A stretch of DNA of 64,000 nucleotides from Janibacter terrae NBRC 107853 (lineage in GTDB: Bacteria > Actinomycetota > Actinomycetes > Actinomycetales > Dermatophilaceae): contig NZ_BCUV01000007.1 of the NCBI RefSeq assembly GCF_001591405.1, positions 1,116,001-1,180,000 of the forward strand. The letters are read 5' to 3'. Position numbers and translations under genes: made by a program. This document shows positions 35,599 to 45,722 of the stretch, in pieces. The number at the start of each line of letters is the position of its first letter. Positions within the stretch are counted from its first letter, which is position 1. The notes below the pieces were generated by a model, which was given only the letters and a program-made list of their open reading frames with translations, was not told where the DNA came from and made no database searches.

Positions 35599-36501
35599 TC
35601 ACCCCCGCCGAGCCGACGCCGCGGCGATCTGCTGGAGCATCTCCACCGCGAGGCGGGCGGCCTCGTTGGTCTTGGCCACGGGCGCGGTCAGCGCGACGAT
35701 GTCGCGCACGGGGTTGGGGTTGGTCAGGCGCAGCCGCCGCACGGTCTTGGGGATCGTGCGGGCGGCGAGGTCGGGGACCACGGTGATGCCCACACCGGCT
35801 GCGACGAAGGCGGTCGCCGTGTAGTGGTCCTGCGCCTCGACCCTGTACCGCGGCCGGAACCCGGCTGCGCGGCAGGCGCGGTCGACCATCTCCTGGGTGA
35901 TGCCGGCGGAGATGTCGTTGCTGATCCACGGGTCCTCGGCCAGCTCGGCCAGCTCGACGCGCCGCCGCCCGGCGAGCCGGTGGTCGGCGGGCACGAGCGC
36001 GACGAAGTGGTCGGTCATGAGCGGTGTGACGAGGTACCCCGGCCGGATCGAGGTCGTCGGGTCGTCGGGCACGACGTCGATGTCGACCGGCGGCGCCTCG
36101 CCGGGCGGGTAGCCCTCGGTGAGCACCATCTGCAGGGTGAGCTCGGGCAGCTTCGACTGGAGCCGCTTGGCCAGCTGCGGCATCCACCGGGACCCGGCCG
36201 ACGCGAAGTACCCGATCGACAGCGAGCCGGTGCTCCCTGCGCGCAGGTCGTCGACGACGGCATCGACACGTTTCAGCTCGACCATGAGCCGCTCGCTCTC
36301 CGCGGCGAGCGTGTGCGCGGCCGGGGTCGGCTGGATCCCGCGACCGTGGCGGGTGAAGAGTGTGAGCCCGGTCTCCTTCTGCAGGGCGGCGATCTGCTGG
36401 CTCACGGCCGACGGGGAGTACCCCAGGTGCCCCGCGGCCGCCCCCACCGAGCCGGAGGCCATGACGGACAAGAAGATCCGGAGCCGGTGCGCGTCGACCA
36501 T
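35599..36501 (-). CDS. LysR-family transcriptional regulator
   Basis: A 300-residue LTTR. The N-terminal winged helix RIFLSVMASGSVGAAAGHLG is followed by YSPSAVSQQIAALQKETG, and the effector domain runs from SLSIGYFASAGSRW to the C-terminus with WISNDISAGITQEMV. TAGGGT sits seven bases before ATG 36501 (leaderless type). It is divergent from a 78-residue small ORF across an AT-rich 93-bp region, the usual LTTR target geometry. The co-inducer is unknown. Confidence 0.92.
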   Translation of the reverse strand: MVDAHRLRIFLSVMASGSVGAAAGHLGYSPSAVSQQIAALQKETGLTLFTRHGRGIQPTPAAHTLAAESERLMVELKRVDAVVDDLRAGSTGSLSIGYFASAGSRWMPQLAKRLQSKLPELTLQMVLTEGYPPGEAPPVDIDVVPDDPTTSIRPGYLVTPLMTDHFVALVPADHRLAGRRRVELAELAEDPWISNDISAGITQEMVDRACRAAGFRPRYRVEAQDHYTATAFVAAGVGITVVPDLAARTIPKTVRRLRLTNPNPVRDIVALTAPVAKTNEAARLAVEMLQQIAAASARRG

Positions 36502-36594
36502 GCCCCGCACCCTAGCCGATCGTGAAGCAAAACTGCACGAACATGTATAAAACTGAATTGGATAAAAATAGTTGAAGGGAGCAAGATTATCGAC

Positions 36595-36831
36595 ATGGAG
36601 AAGCTCTGGATGACCTACATCAACGCCCTGCGTCCCGCCGCCAACCGCCACTGGGGGGCCGGCCCGGACGCCGACCACCACCGCATGGCCGCGGAGCTCG
36701 CCGCCATGTCCCAGGACGAGACCCGCAGCACGCGCGGCCCCGCCGCCTCGGCCACCTCCGGCCCCGCGTACCACGCGCCGTACGACCAGCGGATGGCCGA
36801 CCGCTTCCACCCCCTCCTCTCCACGCGCTGA
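36595..36831 (+). CDS. Small hypothetical protein divergent from LysR
   Basis: A 78-residue ORF starting MEKLWMTYINALRPAANRHW, then an Ala/His/Ser-rich, probably disordered body. No known family was recognised and there is no signal peptide. The upstream region is unusually AT-rich (TATAAAACTGAATTGGATAAA), which is promoter-like and fits LTTR control. A 28-bp stem terminator follows 33 bp after the stop, supporting a real transcription unit. Confidence 0.6.
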   Translation: MEKLWMTYINALRPAANRHWGAGPDADHHRMAAELAAMSQDETRSTRGPAASATSGPAYHAPYDQRMADRFHPLLSTR

Positions 36832-36864
36832 GCATCCCCCGCCCGGGGGTGATCCAGCCCGGGC

Positions 36865-36924
36865 GGCACGACGAAGGGGAGGCCCCGCACCTGACCAGGT
36901 GCGGGGCCTCCCCTTCGTCGTGCC
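36865..36924. terminator. 28-bp perfect-stem bidirectional terminator
   Basis: A perfect 28-bp inverted repeat (36865-36892 with 36897-36924, loop GACC) between the small ORF and the convergent ppdK gene. Both arms contain the CGAAGGGG octamer. It is the longest perfect stem in the window. Confidence 0.85.
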
Positions 36925-36931
36925 CGTGCGC

Positions 36932-39649
<2,718 letters not shown>

Positions 39650-39772
39650 CGGGTGCCTCCCAAGACGCGTGCGCTGAACCCGCCCACTATGACAGGCACC
39701 AGGGGTCGGGTCGTGGTCGGTTCCTCGTGGCAGGACGAAGGGGGGACCCCCGCATCCCGTCGTGGGGCCGGG

Positions 39773-40276
39773 TCAGGCTCCTTCGAGCTCGACCTTGAGG
39801 CGGTCGAGGGTGCGGCGGATGTTCCCCGGCTGGTACTCGGCGAAGGTCCGCCCGCCGGTCACGACGCGGTCGAAGACGCGCGCCACGCCGTCGGGCCAGC
39901 GCCGGTCGTCGGTCCACGTCTCGGTGACGAGGGTGCCGCCGGCGACCGGCTCGAAGCGGTACTCCCACGTTGCGATGGCCGCGGCGAGGACCGGGCGCCT
40001 GCCGCCGATGCGGTGGACACGGAAGGCGAAGCGCTCGCCCGGGTCGGCGGCGGTGACGGTGCACTCGGTCGTCCACCGCGCCCGACCGCGGCGGTTGCGC
40101 CCGACGAAGGAGCTGCCGACGGTGACCGGGCCGTCCGTGGCGGTCCGGCCGCCGGTGTTCTCCGGGCTCCACCGACCCATCTGGGTGATGTCGCTGACCG
40201 CCTCCCACGCCGTCATCGGGTCGACGGCGATCGTCACGGTGCCGGACGCGGTGCGGGGTCGCTGCATGGTGCTCAC
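39773..40276 (-). CDS. SRPBCC-family protein (polyketide-cyclase/dehydrase type)
   Basis: A 167-residue START/SRPBCC fold protein: VTIAVDPMTAWEAVSDITQMGRW at the start, TWEYRFEPVAGGTLVTETW in the middle and a long C-terminal helix NIRRTLDRLKVELE. Such proteins bind hydrophobic ligands. ATG 40267 (MQRPRT) is a possible shorter start. It follows the GNAT gene by 4 bp on the same strand, so it is probably in an operon with it. Confidence 0.85.
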   Translation of the reverse strand: MSTMQRPRTASGTVTIAVDPMTAWEAVSDITQMGRWSPENTGGRTATDGPVTVGSSFVGRNRRGRARWTTECTVTAADPGERFAFRVHRIGGRRPVLAAAIATWEYRFEPVAGGTLVTETWTDDRRWPDGVARVFDRVVTGGRTFAEYQPGNIRRTLDRLKVELEGA

Positions 40277-40280
40277 GCTG

Positions 40281-40769
40281 TCACAGGTCCAGGCCGTCGC
40301 CGTCGAGCCGGTAGGTCTCCCACTCGCTCTGGGGGCTCGCGCCGAGCGACTCGTAGAACTCGATGGACGGGGTGTTCCACCGCAGCACGGTCCACTCCAG
40401 TCGTCGGTAGCCGCGGGCGCGGCACTCGTCGGCGAGCGTCAGGAGCAGCGCCTTGCCCAGGCCGGACCCGCGGTGCGCGGGCTCGACGTACAGGTCCTCG
40501 AGGTGGATGCCGTTCTTGCCGGTCCACGTCGAGAAGGTGAGGAACCACAGCGCGATCCCGACGACGCGACGCTCCTCCCCTTCGCCTCCTACTGCGACAT
40601 GGCAGGCGGCGCTCGGGGTGCCCTCATCGGGGAAGAGCGCCGCCACGAAGTCGGCCTCGGTCGCCTCGACGGCGTCGGGCTCGCGCTCGTACTCGGCGAG
40701 GTCGTGGACGAGGCGGAGGATGTCGGGCACGTCCGCGGCGGTCGCGGGCCGGATGTCGGGATGGCGCAT
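40281..40769 (-). CDS. GNAT acetyltransferase (diamine/spermidine acetyltransferase-like)
   Basis: A 162-residue GNAT protein with IRPATAADVPDILRLVHDLAEYE, then GIHLEDLYVEPAHRGSGLGKALL (core LEDLYVEPAHRGSGLG) and LEWTVLRWNTPSIEFYESLGA. The pattern L-E-D-L-Y-V-x-P-x-x-R-G is typical of SSAT-like polyamine acetyltransferases. TAGAGT sits five bases before the ATG. The acceptor is inferred only. Confidence 0.88.
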   Translation of the reverse strand: MRHPDIRPATAADVPDILRLVHDLAEYEREPDAVEATEADFVAALFPDEGTPSAACHVAVGGEGEERRVVGIALWFLTFSTWTGKNGIHLEDLYVEPAHRGSGLGKALLLTLADECRARGYRRLEWTVLRWNTPSIEFYESLGASPQSEWETYRLDGDGLDL

Positions 40770-40800
40770 GGCCCGACTCTAGGAGCCCGCCCCCACGCGC

Positions 40801-40898
40801 TCCCTGAGGAGGACCCCGCCCGCTCCCTGAGGAGGTCGCGCAGCGACCGTCTCGAAGGGCGTTCCCTGAGGAGGTCGCGCAGCGACCGTCTCGAAGGG
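40801..40898. repeat. Tandem intergenic repeat, 39-bp period
   Basis: Two identical 36-bp units (40824-40859 and 40863-40898), each starting TCCCTGAGGAGG and ending CGTCTCGAAGGG, with a truncated third copy at 40801. Each unit holds the short palindrome GGTCGCGCAGCGACC. Similar TGAGGAGGTCGCGCAGCGAC elements are widely scattered in actinobacterial intergenic regions. It lies just upstream of the acetyltransferase gene and after the MFS stop. Confidence 0.85.
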
Positions 40899-40903
40899 TG
40901 CCC

Positions 40904-42112
40904 TCAGTCCAAGGTCGTGCGCCGCCGGTGGACCCGAAGCGACAGGAGCAGCACGAGCAGGCCGGCGGCGGACAGGCCCGCGCCGACGAGCGAGGGCGCC
41001 TGCCAGCCCCAGCCGGCGGCGAGGACGACACCGCCGAGCCAGGCGCCGAGCGCGTTGGCGATGTTGAGCGCGGCGTGGTTGCCGGCGGCCCCGAGCGTGC
41101 GGGCGCGGCCGGCGACCTCCATGAGCCGCAGCTGCAGCGCGAGCACGAAGGCCGAGACCGAGATGCAGATCAGCAGCAGCACGACGGCGGCGGGGACCGG
41201 CGAGTCGGCGGCCCGGGCGAAGGCGGCGAGGGAGAGCCCGGTCGCGATGGTCGACCCGACGAGGGTGCGCAGCACGGAGCGGTCGACGAGGCGCCCGGCG
41301 ACGACGGTGCCGACGAGACCGCCGACGCCGTAGACGAAGAGGTAGACCGGGACGGCGTCGGCCGGCAGGCCGGTCTGGTTGCGCAGGATCGGCGAGATGT
41401 AGGAGTACATCGCGAAGACGCCGCCGAACCCGATCGAGCCCACGAGCAGGGTGAGCCACACCTGGGAGTCCTTGAAGGCGGCGAGCTCGCTGCGCACCCG
41501 CGCCTCCCGGTCGGCGGCCTGGTGCGGGACGAGGAGCTGGACGAGCACGGCGGTGAGGACGCCGGTCGCCGCGACGAACCAGTACGCGGAGCGCCACCCG
41601 GTCTGCTGCCCGAGCCAGGTGGCGAAGGGGACGCCGGCGACGTTGGCGACGGGGATGCCGAGCATGATCCGGCTGACCGCCCACCCGCCGCGCCCGACCG
41701 CCACGATGTCGAAGGCGACGATCGAGGCGATGCCGAAGAAGGCCCCGTGCGGGATGCCGCTGATGAACCGGGCGAGCATGAGCACGCCGTAGCCGCTGGC
41801 CAGCGCGCTCAGCGCGTTGCCGATGGCGAAGAGGATCATGAGCCCGACGAGCAGCTCGCGCCGGGGCAGCCGGTTGCCGAAGACCGCGATGACCGGCGCC
41901 CCGATGACGACGCCGAGCGCGTACGCCGAGATCGTGTGGCCGGCGCGGGGGATCGTCGTGCGGATGCCCTCGGCGATCTCCGGCAGGAGACCCATGGTGA
42001 CGAACTCGGTGATGCCGATCCCCACGCCGCCGAGCACGAGCGCGGCCAGCGCGACCCCGACCGGCCGAGCGGTGGACGCGGTCCGGGACGAAGGGGGGAT
42101 CACGCCGGACAT
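40904..42112 (-). CDS. MFS transporter (drug/arabinose-efflux type)
   Basis: About 402 residues with 12 hydrophobic segments: GVALAALVLGGVGIGITEFV is helix 1, and GNRLPRRELLVGLMI is the MFS loop 2-3 motif. The E-F-V-x-M-G-L-L-P signature in the first helix is that of the DHA1/AraJ-like efflux family. The substrate is unknown. ATG 42112 is chosen; GTG 42103 has better spacing to GGGGGAGG and is a credible alternative. It is divergent from an SRPBCC gene. Confidence 0.9.
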   Translation of the reverse strand: MSGVIPPSSRTASTARPVGVALAALVLGGVGIGITEFVTMGLLPEIAEGIRTTIPRAGHTISAYALGVVIGAPVIAVFGNRLPRRELLVGLMILFAIGNALSALASGYGVLMLARFISGIPHGAFFGIASIVAFDIVAVGRGGWAVSRIMLGIPVANVAGVPFATWLGQQTGWRSAYWFVAATGVLTAVLVQLLVPHQAADREARVRSELAAFKDSQVWLTLLVGSIGFGGVFAMYSYISPILRNQTGLPADAVPVYLFVYGVGGLVGTVVAGRLVDRSVLRTLVGSTIATGLSLAAFARAADSPVPAAVVLLLICISVSAFVLALQLRLMEVAGRARTLGAAGNHAALNIANALGAWLGGVVLAAGWGWQAPSLVGAGLSAAGLLVLLLSLRVHRRRTTLD

Positions 42113-42174
42113 CCTCCCCCAGGCTCGACGCCGTCCCGACCTCGACGGCACCCGCGGCTGCCTAGGCTCACCCC

Positions 42175-42648
42175 ATGACGACCACGCAGAACGCCCCGCT
42201 CCTGACGTCCGAGATCGACATCGACGCGACGCCCGAGGCGGTGTGGCGCGTCGTCGCCGACCCACGGGCCCACGGTGGCCTGAGCCCCCAGGTGCTGCGC
42301 ACCCACATCGTCGGCGACCGGCCCGTGGGCCTGGGCACCCGCATGGTCAACCTCAACCGACGCGGTCTGCTCGTGTGGCCCACCCGCGCCAAGGTCGTGC
42401 GCTTCGAGCCCTCGAAGGAGTTCGCGTTCCGCGTCAAGGAGAACGCGGCGATCTGGTCCTTCTCGTTGTCCCCCAACGGTTCTGGCGGTACGAAGGTCGT
42501 CCACAGCCGCGAGGCGCCGGACGGCACGACCCAGGTCTCCCGCACGCTGCAGGACAAGGTCCTGGGCGGCGTCGAGTCCTTCGACCGCGAGCTCGAGCTC
42601 GGCATGGCCCAGACCCTCTCCCGCCTCAAGTCCCTGCTCGAGGCCTGA
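42175..42648 (+). CDS. SRPBCC-family protein
   Basis: A 157-residue START/SRPBCC protein: SEIDIDATPEAVWRVVADPRA at the start, FAFRVKENAAIWSFSLSP in the middle and a C-terminal helix LGMAQTLSRLKSLLEA. It is a paralogue in fold of the 39.8 kb gene. TAGGCT is located six bases before the ATG, so the transcript is probably leaderless. Ligand unknown. Confidence 0.85.
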   Translation: MTTTQNAPLLTSEIDIDATPEAVWRVVADPRAHGGLSPQVLRTHIVGDRPVGLGTRMVNLNRRGLLVWPTRAKVVRFEPSKEFAFRVKENAAIWSFSLSPNGSGGTKVVHSREAPDGTTQVSRTLQDKVLGGVESFDRELELGMAQTLSRLKSLLEA

Positions 42649-42652
42649 TCGG

Positions 42653-42676
42653 CGAAGGGGGGACCGCCCCCCTTCG
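42653..42676 (+). terminator. Hairpin terminator
   Basis: CGAAGGGGGG pairs with CCCCCCTTCG around an ACCG loop, 5 bp after the SRPBCC stop. Both arms are copies of the recurrent octamer. Confidence 0.8.
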
Positions 42677-42741
42677 TCCGTCCGGAAGACCCCCGCAGGG
42701 ATGGGTACTTCTCCCCATCGACCGGCACCTCGGCCGGCTCG

Positions 42742-42853
42742 TAGATTCATCGGTGTCAGACGGGATGGGGATCCTCGGATGGCACCGACGCGGGACCCGC
42801 AGGGGGTCCCGGGGTTGACCGCAGGGCGGGACTCCGCAGGGGGAGTCCCGCCC
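42742..42853 (+). ncRNA. Candidate two-hairpin small RNA or structured leader
   Basis: The 265-bp gap before the next gene holds TAGATT (42742-42747, possible -10), then two hairpins: GGGACCC/GGGTCCC (42792-42810) and GGGCGGGACTCC/GGAGTCCCGCCC (42824-42853). Both have a GCAGG-type loop. The second ends in TTGCGT and could be a terminator, which would define an RNA of about 100 nt; otherwise it is a structured 5' leader. No known RNA family was recognised. Confidence 0.35.
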
Positions 42854-42913
42854 TTGCGTGTGTCCCCACGACGATCCGTGTCGCGCCGGCCCGGATTGTG
42901 TGACGATAACCCC

Positions 42914-43717
42914 ATGTCGACACCATCAGCAGGGGGTCCGAGCGGCCCGAACGTCCCACCGCCGCCCGGTAGCGGAAACTTCGGCCAGACGCAGCCGCCG
43001 TCCGGTCAGTTCAACTCCCCGGGCCAGGGGTACACCGGACCGCCGCCCCCCGGCCAGGGGTACACCGGACCGCTGCCCGGTCAGGGCTACGGCGGTCCCG
43101 GCCCCGGTGGGCCCGGCGGGCAGCCGCCGAAGAAGGGCATGGGCAAGGGCCTGCTCGCCGGCATCGCCGGCGGCGTGGCGCTCCTGCTGCTCCTGTGCTG
43201 CATCGGTGGCTTCCTCATCGCCCGCGGCGACGACGACGAGTCCTCGAGCACGACCACCTCGTCGGTGACGTCGAGCGAGTCGACGACGCCGAGCTCGACC
43301 ACCGAGTCGACGACGGAGAGCTCGACGAGCGAGCCCACCACCGAGTCGACCACGGAGAGCTCCACGAGCGAGCCCTCGAGCGAGACGACGAGCGCCGGCG
43401 GTGGCGCCAGCTTCCCCGACTCCTTCGACGGCTGGACCAAGGGCCAGACCTCGGACGCGGGCGGCCAGGAGACGGCGGTCTACACCAAGGGCGGCGACAC
43501 CATCTCGGTCGTCATCTCCGACTCGGTCAAGCCGGCCGACTTCGAGGCGATCTGGGACAAGGACGAAAAGGTCGGGGACCACCACTGCGGCACGCTGCGC
43601 TCCACGCAGCAGTGCGCCGGCGAGTCCGGTGGCACGACCTACCTCGTCACCTCCGCGAGCAGCGACTCCGCCAAGGAGGTCTCGGCGATCCTCGGCAAGC
43701 TGCTCGACACCGTGTGA
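42914..43717 (+). CDS. Single-pass membrane protein with Ser/Thr/Glu-rich stalk
   Basis: A 267-residue protein: a Pro/Gly-rich cytoplasmic start with PGQGYTGP repeats (~residues 30-70), one transmembrane helix LLAGIAGGVALLLLLCCIGG (~77-96), a low-complexity stalk of Ser/Thr/Glu (TTESTTESSTSEP repeats, ~105-160), and a small C-terminal extracellular domain with two cysteines (DHHCGTLRSTQQC). It resembles actinobacterial membrane-anchored DUF proteins with proline-rich cytosolic tails. Function unknown. A 14-bp-stem hairpin follows. Confidence 0.85.
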   Translation: MSTPSAGGPSGPNVPPPPGSGNFGQTQPPSGQFNSPGQGYTGPPPPGQGYTGPLPGQGYGGPGPGGPGGQPPKKGMGKGLLAGIAGGVALLLLLCCIGGFLIARGDDDESSSTTTSSVTSSESTTPSSTTESTTESSTSEPTTESTTESSTSEPSSETTSAGGGASFPDSFDGWTKGQTSDAGGQETAVYTKGGDTISVVISDSVKPADFEAIWDKDEKVGDHHCGTLRSTQQCAGESGGTTYLVTSASSDSAKEVSAILGKLLDTV

Positions 43718-43736
43718 TCGACGCGTCACCGATCGA

Positions 43737-43768
43737 GAGAGGGCCCCGTCACCCGACGGGGCCCTCTC
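43737..43768 (+). terminator. Hairpin terminator
   Basis: GAGAGGGCCCCGTC pairs perfectly with GACGGGGCCCTCTC around an ACCC loop, 20 bp after the membrane-protein stop and 29 bp before the next gene. Confidence 0.8.
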
Positions 43769-43797
43769 GTCGTGCCCGGCGCCATAGGGTGGACGCC

Positions 43798-44607
43798 ATG
43801 GCACGGCACATCACCACCTCCATCGACGAGGGCATCGCCCAGGTGCGTCTCGCGCGGCCGGACAAGCTCAACGCGCTGACGCTCGACATGCTCGACGACC
43901 TCGTCGCCACCGCCCACGGCCTGCGTGCCGACCGACGGCTGCGCGCCGTCGTGATCTCGGGTGAGGGGGACGCCTTCTGCGCCGGGCTCGACTTCGGCTC
44001 GGCGATGAAGGACCCTCGCGGCATCGCGCGGCGCTTCGTGCCGCGACCGTGGCGGGGGACCAACACCTTCCAGGAGGCCCCGTGGGCCTACCGGCGGCTG
44101 CCGGTGCCGGTCATCGCGGCAGTGCACGGCCACTGCCTCGGTGGCGGGCTGCAGATCGCGCTGGCGGCCGACTTCCGCATCGCCCGCCCGGACTCGACGT
44201 GGTCGGTGCTCGAGGGTGCCTGGGGGATCGTCCCCGACATGTCGGGCGTGCACGCCCTGTCCCAGCTCGTCGGTATCGATGTCGCCAAGAAGCTGTCGAT
44301 GACCGCCGCCAAGATCTCGGGGGAGCGGGCCCACGAGCTCGGCCTCGTCACCGACCTCGCCGACGACCCGGTGGGGGCCGCGACCGAGCTGGCGCGTGAG
44401 CTCGCCGAGCGCTCGCCCGACGCGCTCGCGGCGACCAAGCGGCTCTTCGACCGGACGTGGACCTCCGGTCCCCGGCGGGCATTCGCCCGCGAGCGACTCG
44501 AGCAGCTCCCGCTGCTCCTGGGCCCCAACGCCGCCCGAGCCCGCAAGGCCAACCTCGAGCGCACCGCCGCCGAGTACCTGCCCCGCCAGCGTCGCCTCGT
44601 CCCGTGA
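43798..44607 (+). CDS. Enoyl-CoA hydratase/isomerase (crotonase family)
   Basis: A 269-residue crotonase. The oxyanion-hole segments are SGEGDAFCAGLDF and HGHCLGGGLQIALAADFRIA. The usual Glu pair is represented by residues in SVLEGAWGIVPDMSG, where Asp may replace one Glu, so hydratase activity is not certain. TAGGGT precedes the ATG by seven bases. The stop overlaps the GNAT start (GTGA). Confidence 0.92.
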   Translation: MARHITTSIDEGIAQVRLARPDKLNALTLDMLDDLVATAHGLRADRRLRAVVISGEGDAFCAGLDFGSAMKDPRGIARRFVPRPWRGTNTFQEAPWAYRRLPVPVIAAVHGHCLGGGLQIALAADFRIARPDSTWSVLEGAWGIVPDMSGVHALSQLVGIDVAKKLSMTAAKISGERAHELGLVTDLADDPVGAATELARELAERSPDALAATKRLFDRTWTSGPRRAFARERLEQLPLLLGPNAARARKANLERTAAEYLPRQRRLVP

Positions 44608-45701
44608 GCGGCGGCCCGCAGCAGCAGACCGGCTTCCTCCCGATCGTCCCGGAGGGTCTCCCCGAGGGGTGGACCACCCGCGTCCCCGACGAGGGAGACG
44701 TCGAGGACCTCATCGCCCTCGTGTCCACCGCCAAGGAGGCCGTGGACGGCTCCGGTGCGGTGGAGGAGGAGCTCGTCGCCAGCGAGGCCGTGGGCGAGGC
44801 GTCGTGGACGCGGCGCCAGGTCGTCGTCGTCGACCCGGCCGGGGCGATCAGGCTCTGGGCCCGCGTGCACGACCGCGCCGCCGGTCGCTGCAACATCGAC
44901 CTGACGACCGACCCCGCGCTGGGTGCCGAGGTCGAGGAGCAGCTCGCGCCGTCCGTCCTCGCCTGGGCGGAGGAGGTCGCCCTGAGGATCTCCCGCGGTC
45001 GCGGTCTCGGGGGCACGCGGCTGGACATGTCTGTGCACGAGGACGACGAGCGCCTGCGGGGTCTCCTCGCGGCCGACGGGTTCGAGCACGTCCGCACCTG
45101 GCTGCAGATGAGGCGGCCCACGCAGCCCGGCGACGAGGAGCTGCTCGAGACGCACCGGCGCGAGGGCGTCGTCGTGCGCCGGGTGGCCCGGCGCGAGGAC
45201 GGCACGCCGGTGGCGGCCGACCTGCAGGCGGTCTACCGGATGATCGAGGAGTCCTTCGCGGACCACTTCAACTCCTACCGCGAGTCCTTCCCGGAGTTCC
45301 TCGCCCGGCTGCGCGAGGCGCCCGGTCACCGGTGGGACCACTGGTGGATCGCGGACATCGAGATGGAGGGGCAGTGGGTCCCCGGCGGAGCCGTCGCTGC
45401 GGCGGTCCTGCCGCCCGACGCGTCGGGGACCGAGGGCACCTACATCGACTACATCGGCGTGCACCGGCTGGCCCGCGGGCGCGGGGTGGCCAAGTCGCTG
45501 CTCCACGCGGTCATTGCCGACGCCGCGGCGCGCGGCCGCAACCGGGTCTCCCTCGAGGTCGACGCCGACAGCCCGACCGGGGCGGACGGCATCTACGAGT
45601 CCATGGGGTGGGTCACCCGCTACCGGACCGAGTCGTGGCAACGGGACGTGCTCGCCGAGGGCATCGACGCGCCCGTCCCACAGGCCCGCCTCGACGAGTA
45701 G
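44604..45701 (+). CDS. Tandem-GNAT acetyltransferase
   Basis: A 365-residue protein with two GNAT-like halves. The C-terminal half has the clear acetyl-CoA motif YIGVHRLARGRGVAKSLLHAV and ADSPTGADGIYESMGWV. The N-terminal half (RLDMSVHEDDERLRGLLAADGFE) is degenerate. The layout is like mycothiol synthase (MshD) and its paralogues, but without strong family-specific residues. GTG 44604 overlaps the upstream stop. Confidence 0.85.
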   Translation: MSGGPQQQTGFLPIVPEGLPEGWTTRVPDEGDVEDLIALVSTAKEAVDGSGAVEEELVASEAVGEASWTRRQVVVVDPAGAIRLWARVHDRAAGRCNIDLTTDPALGAEVEEQLAPSVLAWAEEVALRISRGRGLGGTRLDMSVHEDDERLRGLLAADGFEHVRTWLQMRRPTQPGDEELLETHRREGVVVRRVARREDGTPVAADLQAVYRMIEESFADHFNSYRESFPEFLARLREAPGHRWDHWWIADIEMEGQWVPGGAVAAAVLPPDASGTEGTYIDYIGVHRLARGRGVAKSLLHAVIADAAARGRNRVSLEVDADSPTGADGIYESMGWVTRYRTESWQRDVLAEGIDAPVPQARLDE

Positions 45702-45722
45702 CTCGCCGGGGCCGGGCGCGCG

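Noticed and set aside
40801-40898. Tandem repeat as CRISPR
   Set aside because: Only two full units with a three-base gap, so there are no spacers, and no cas genes are nearby.
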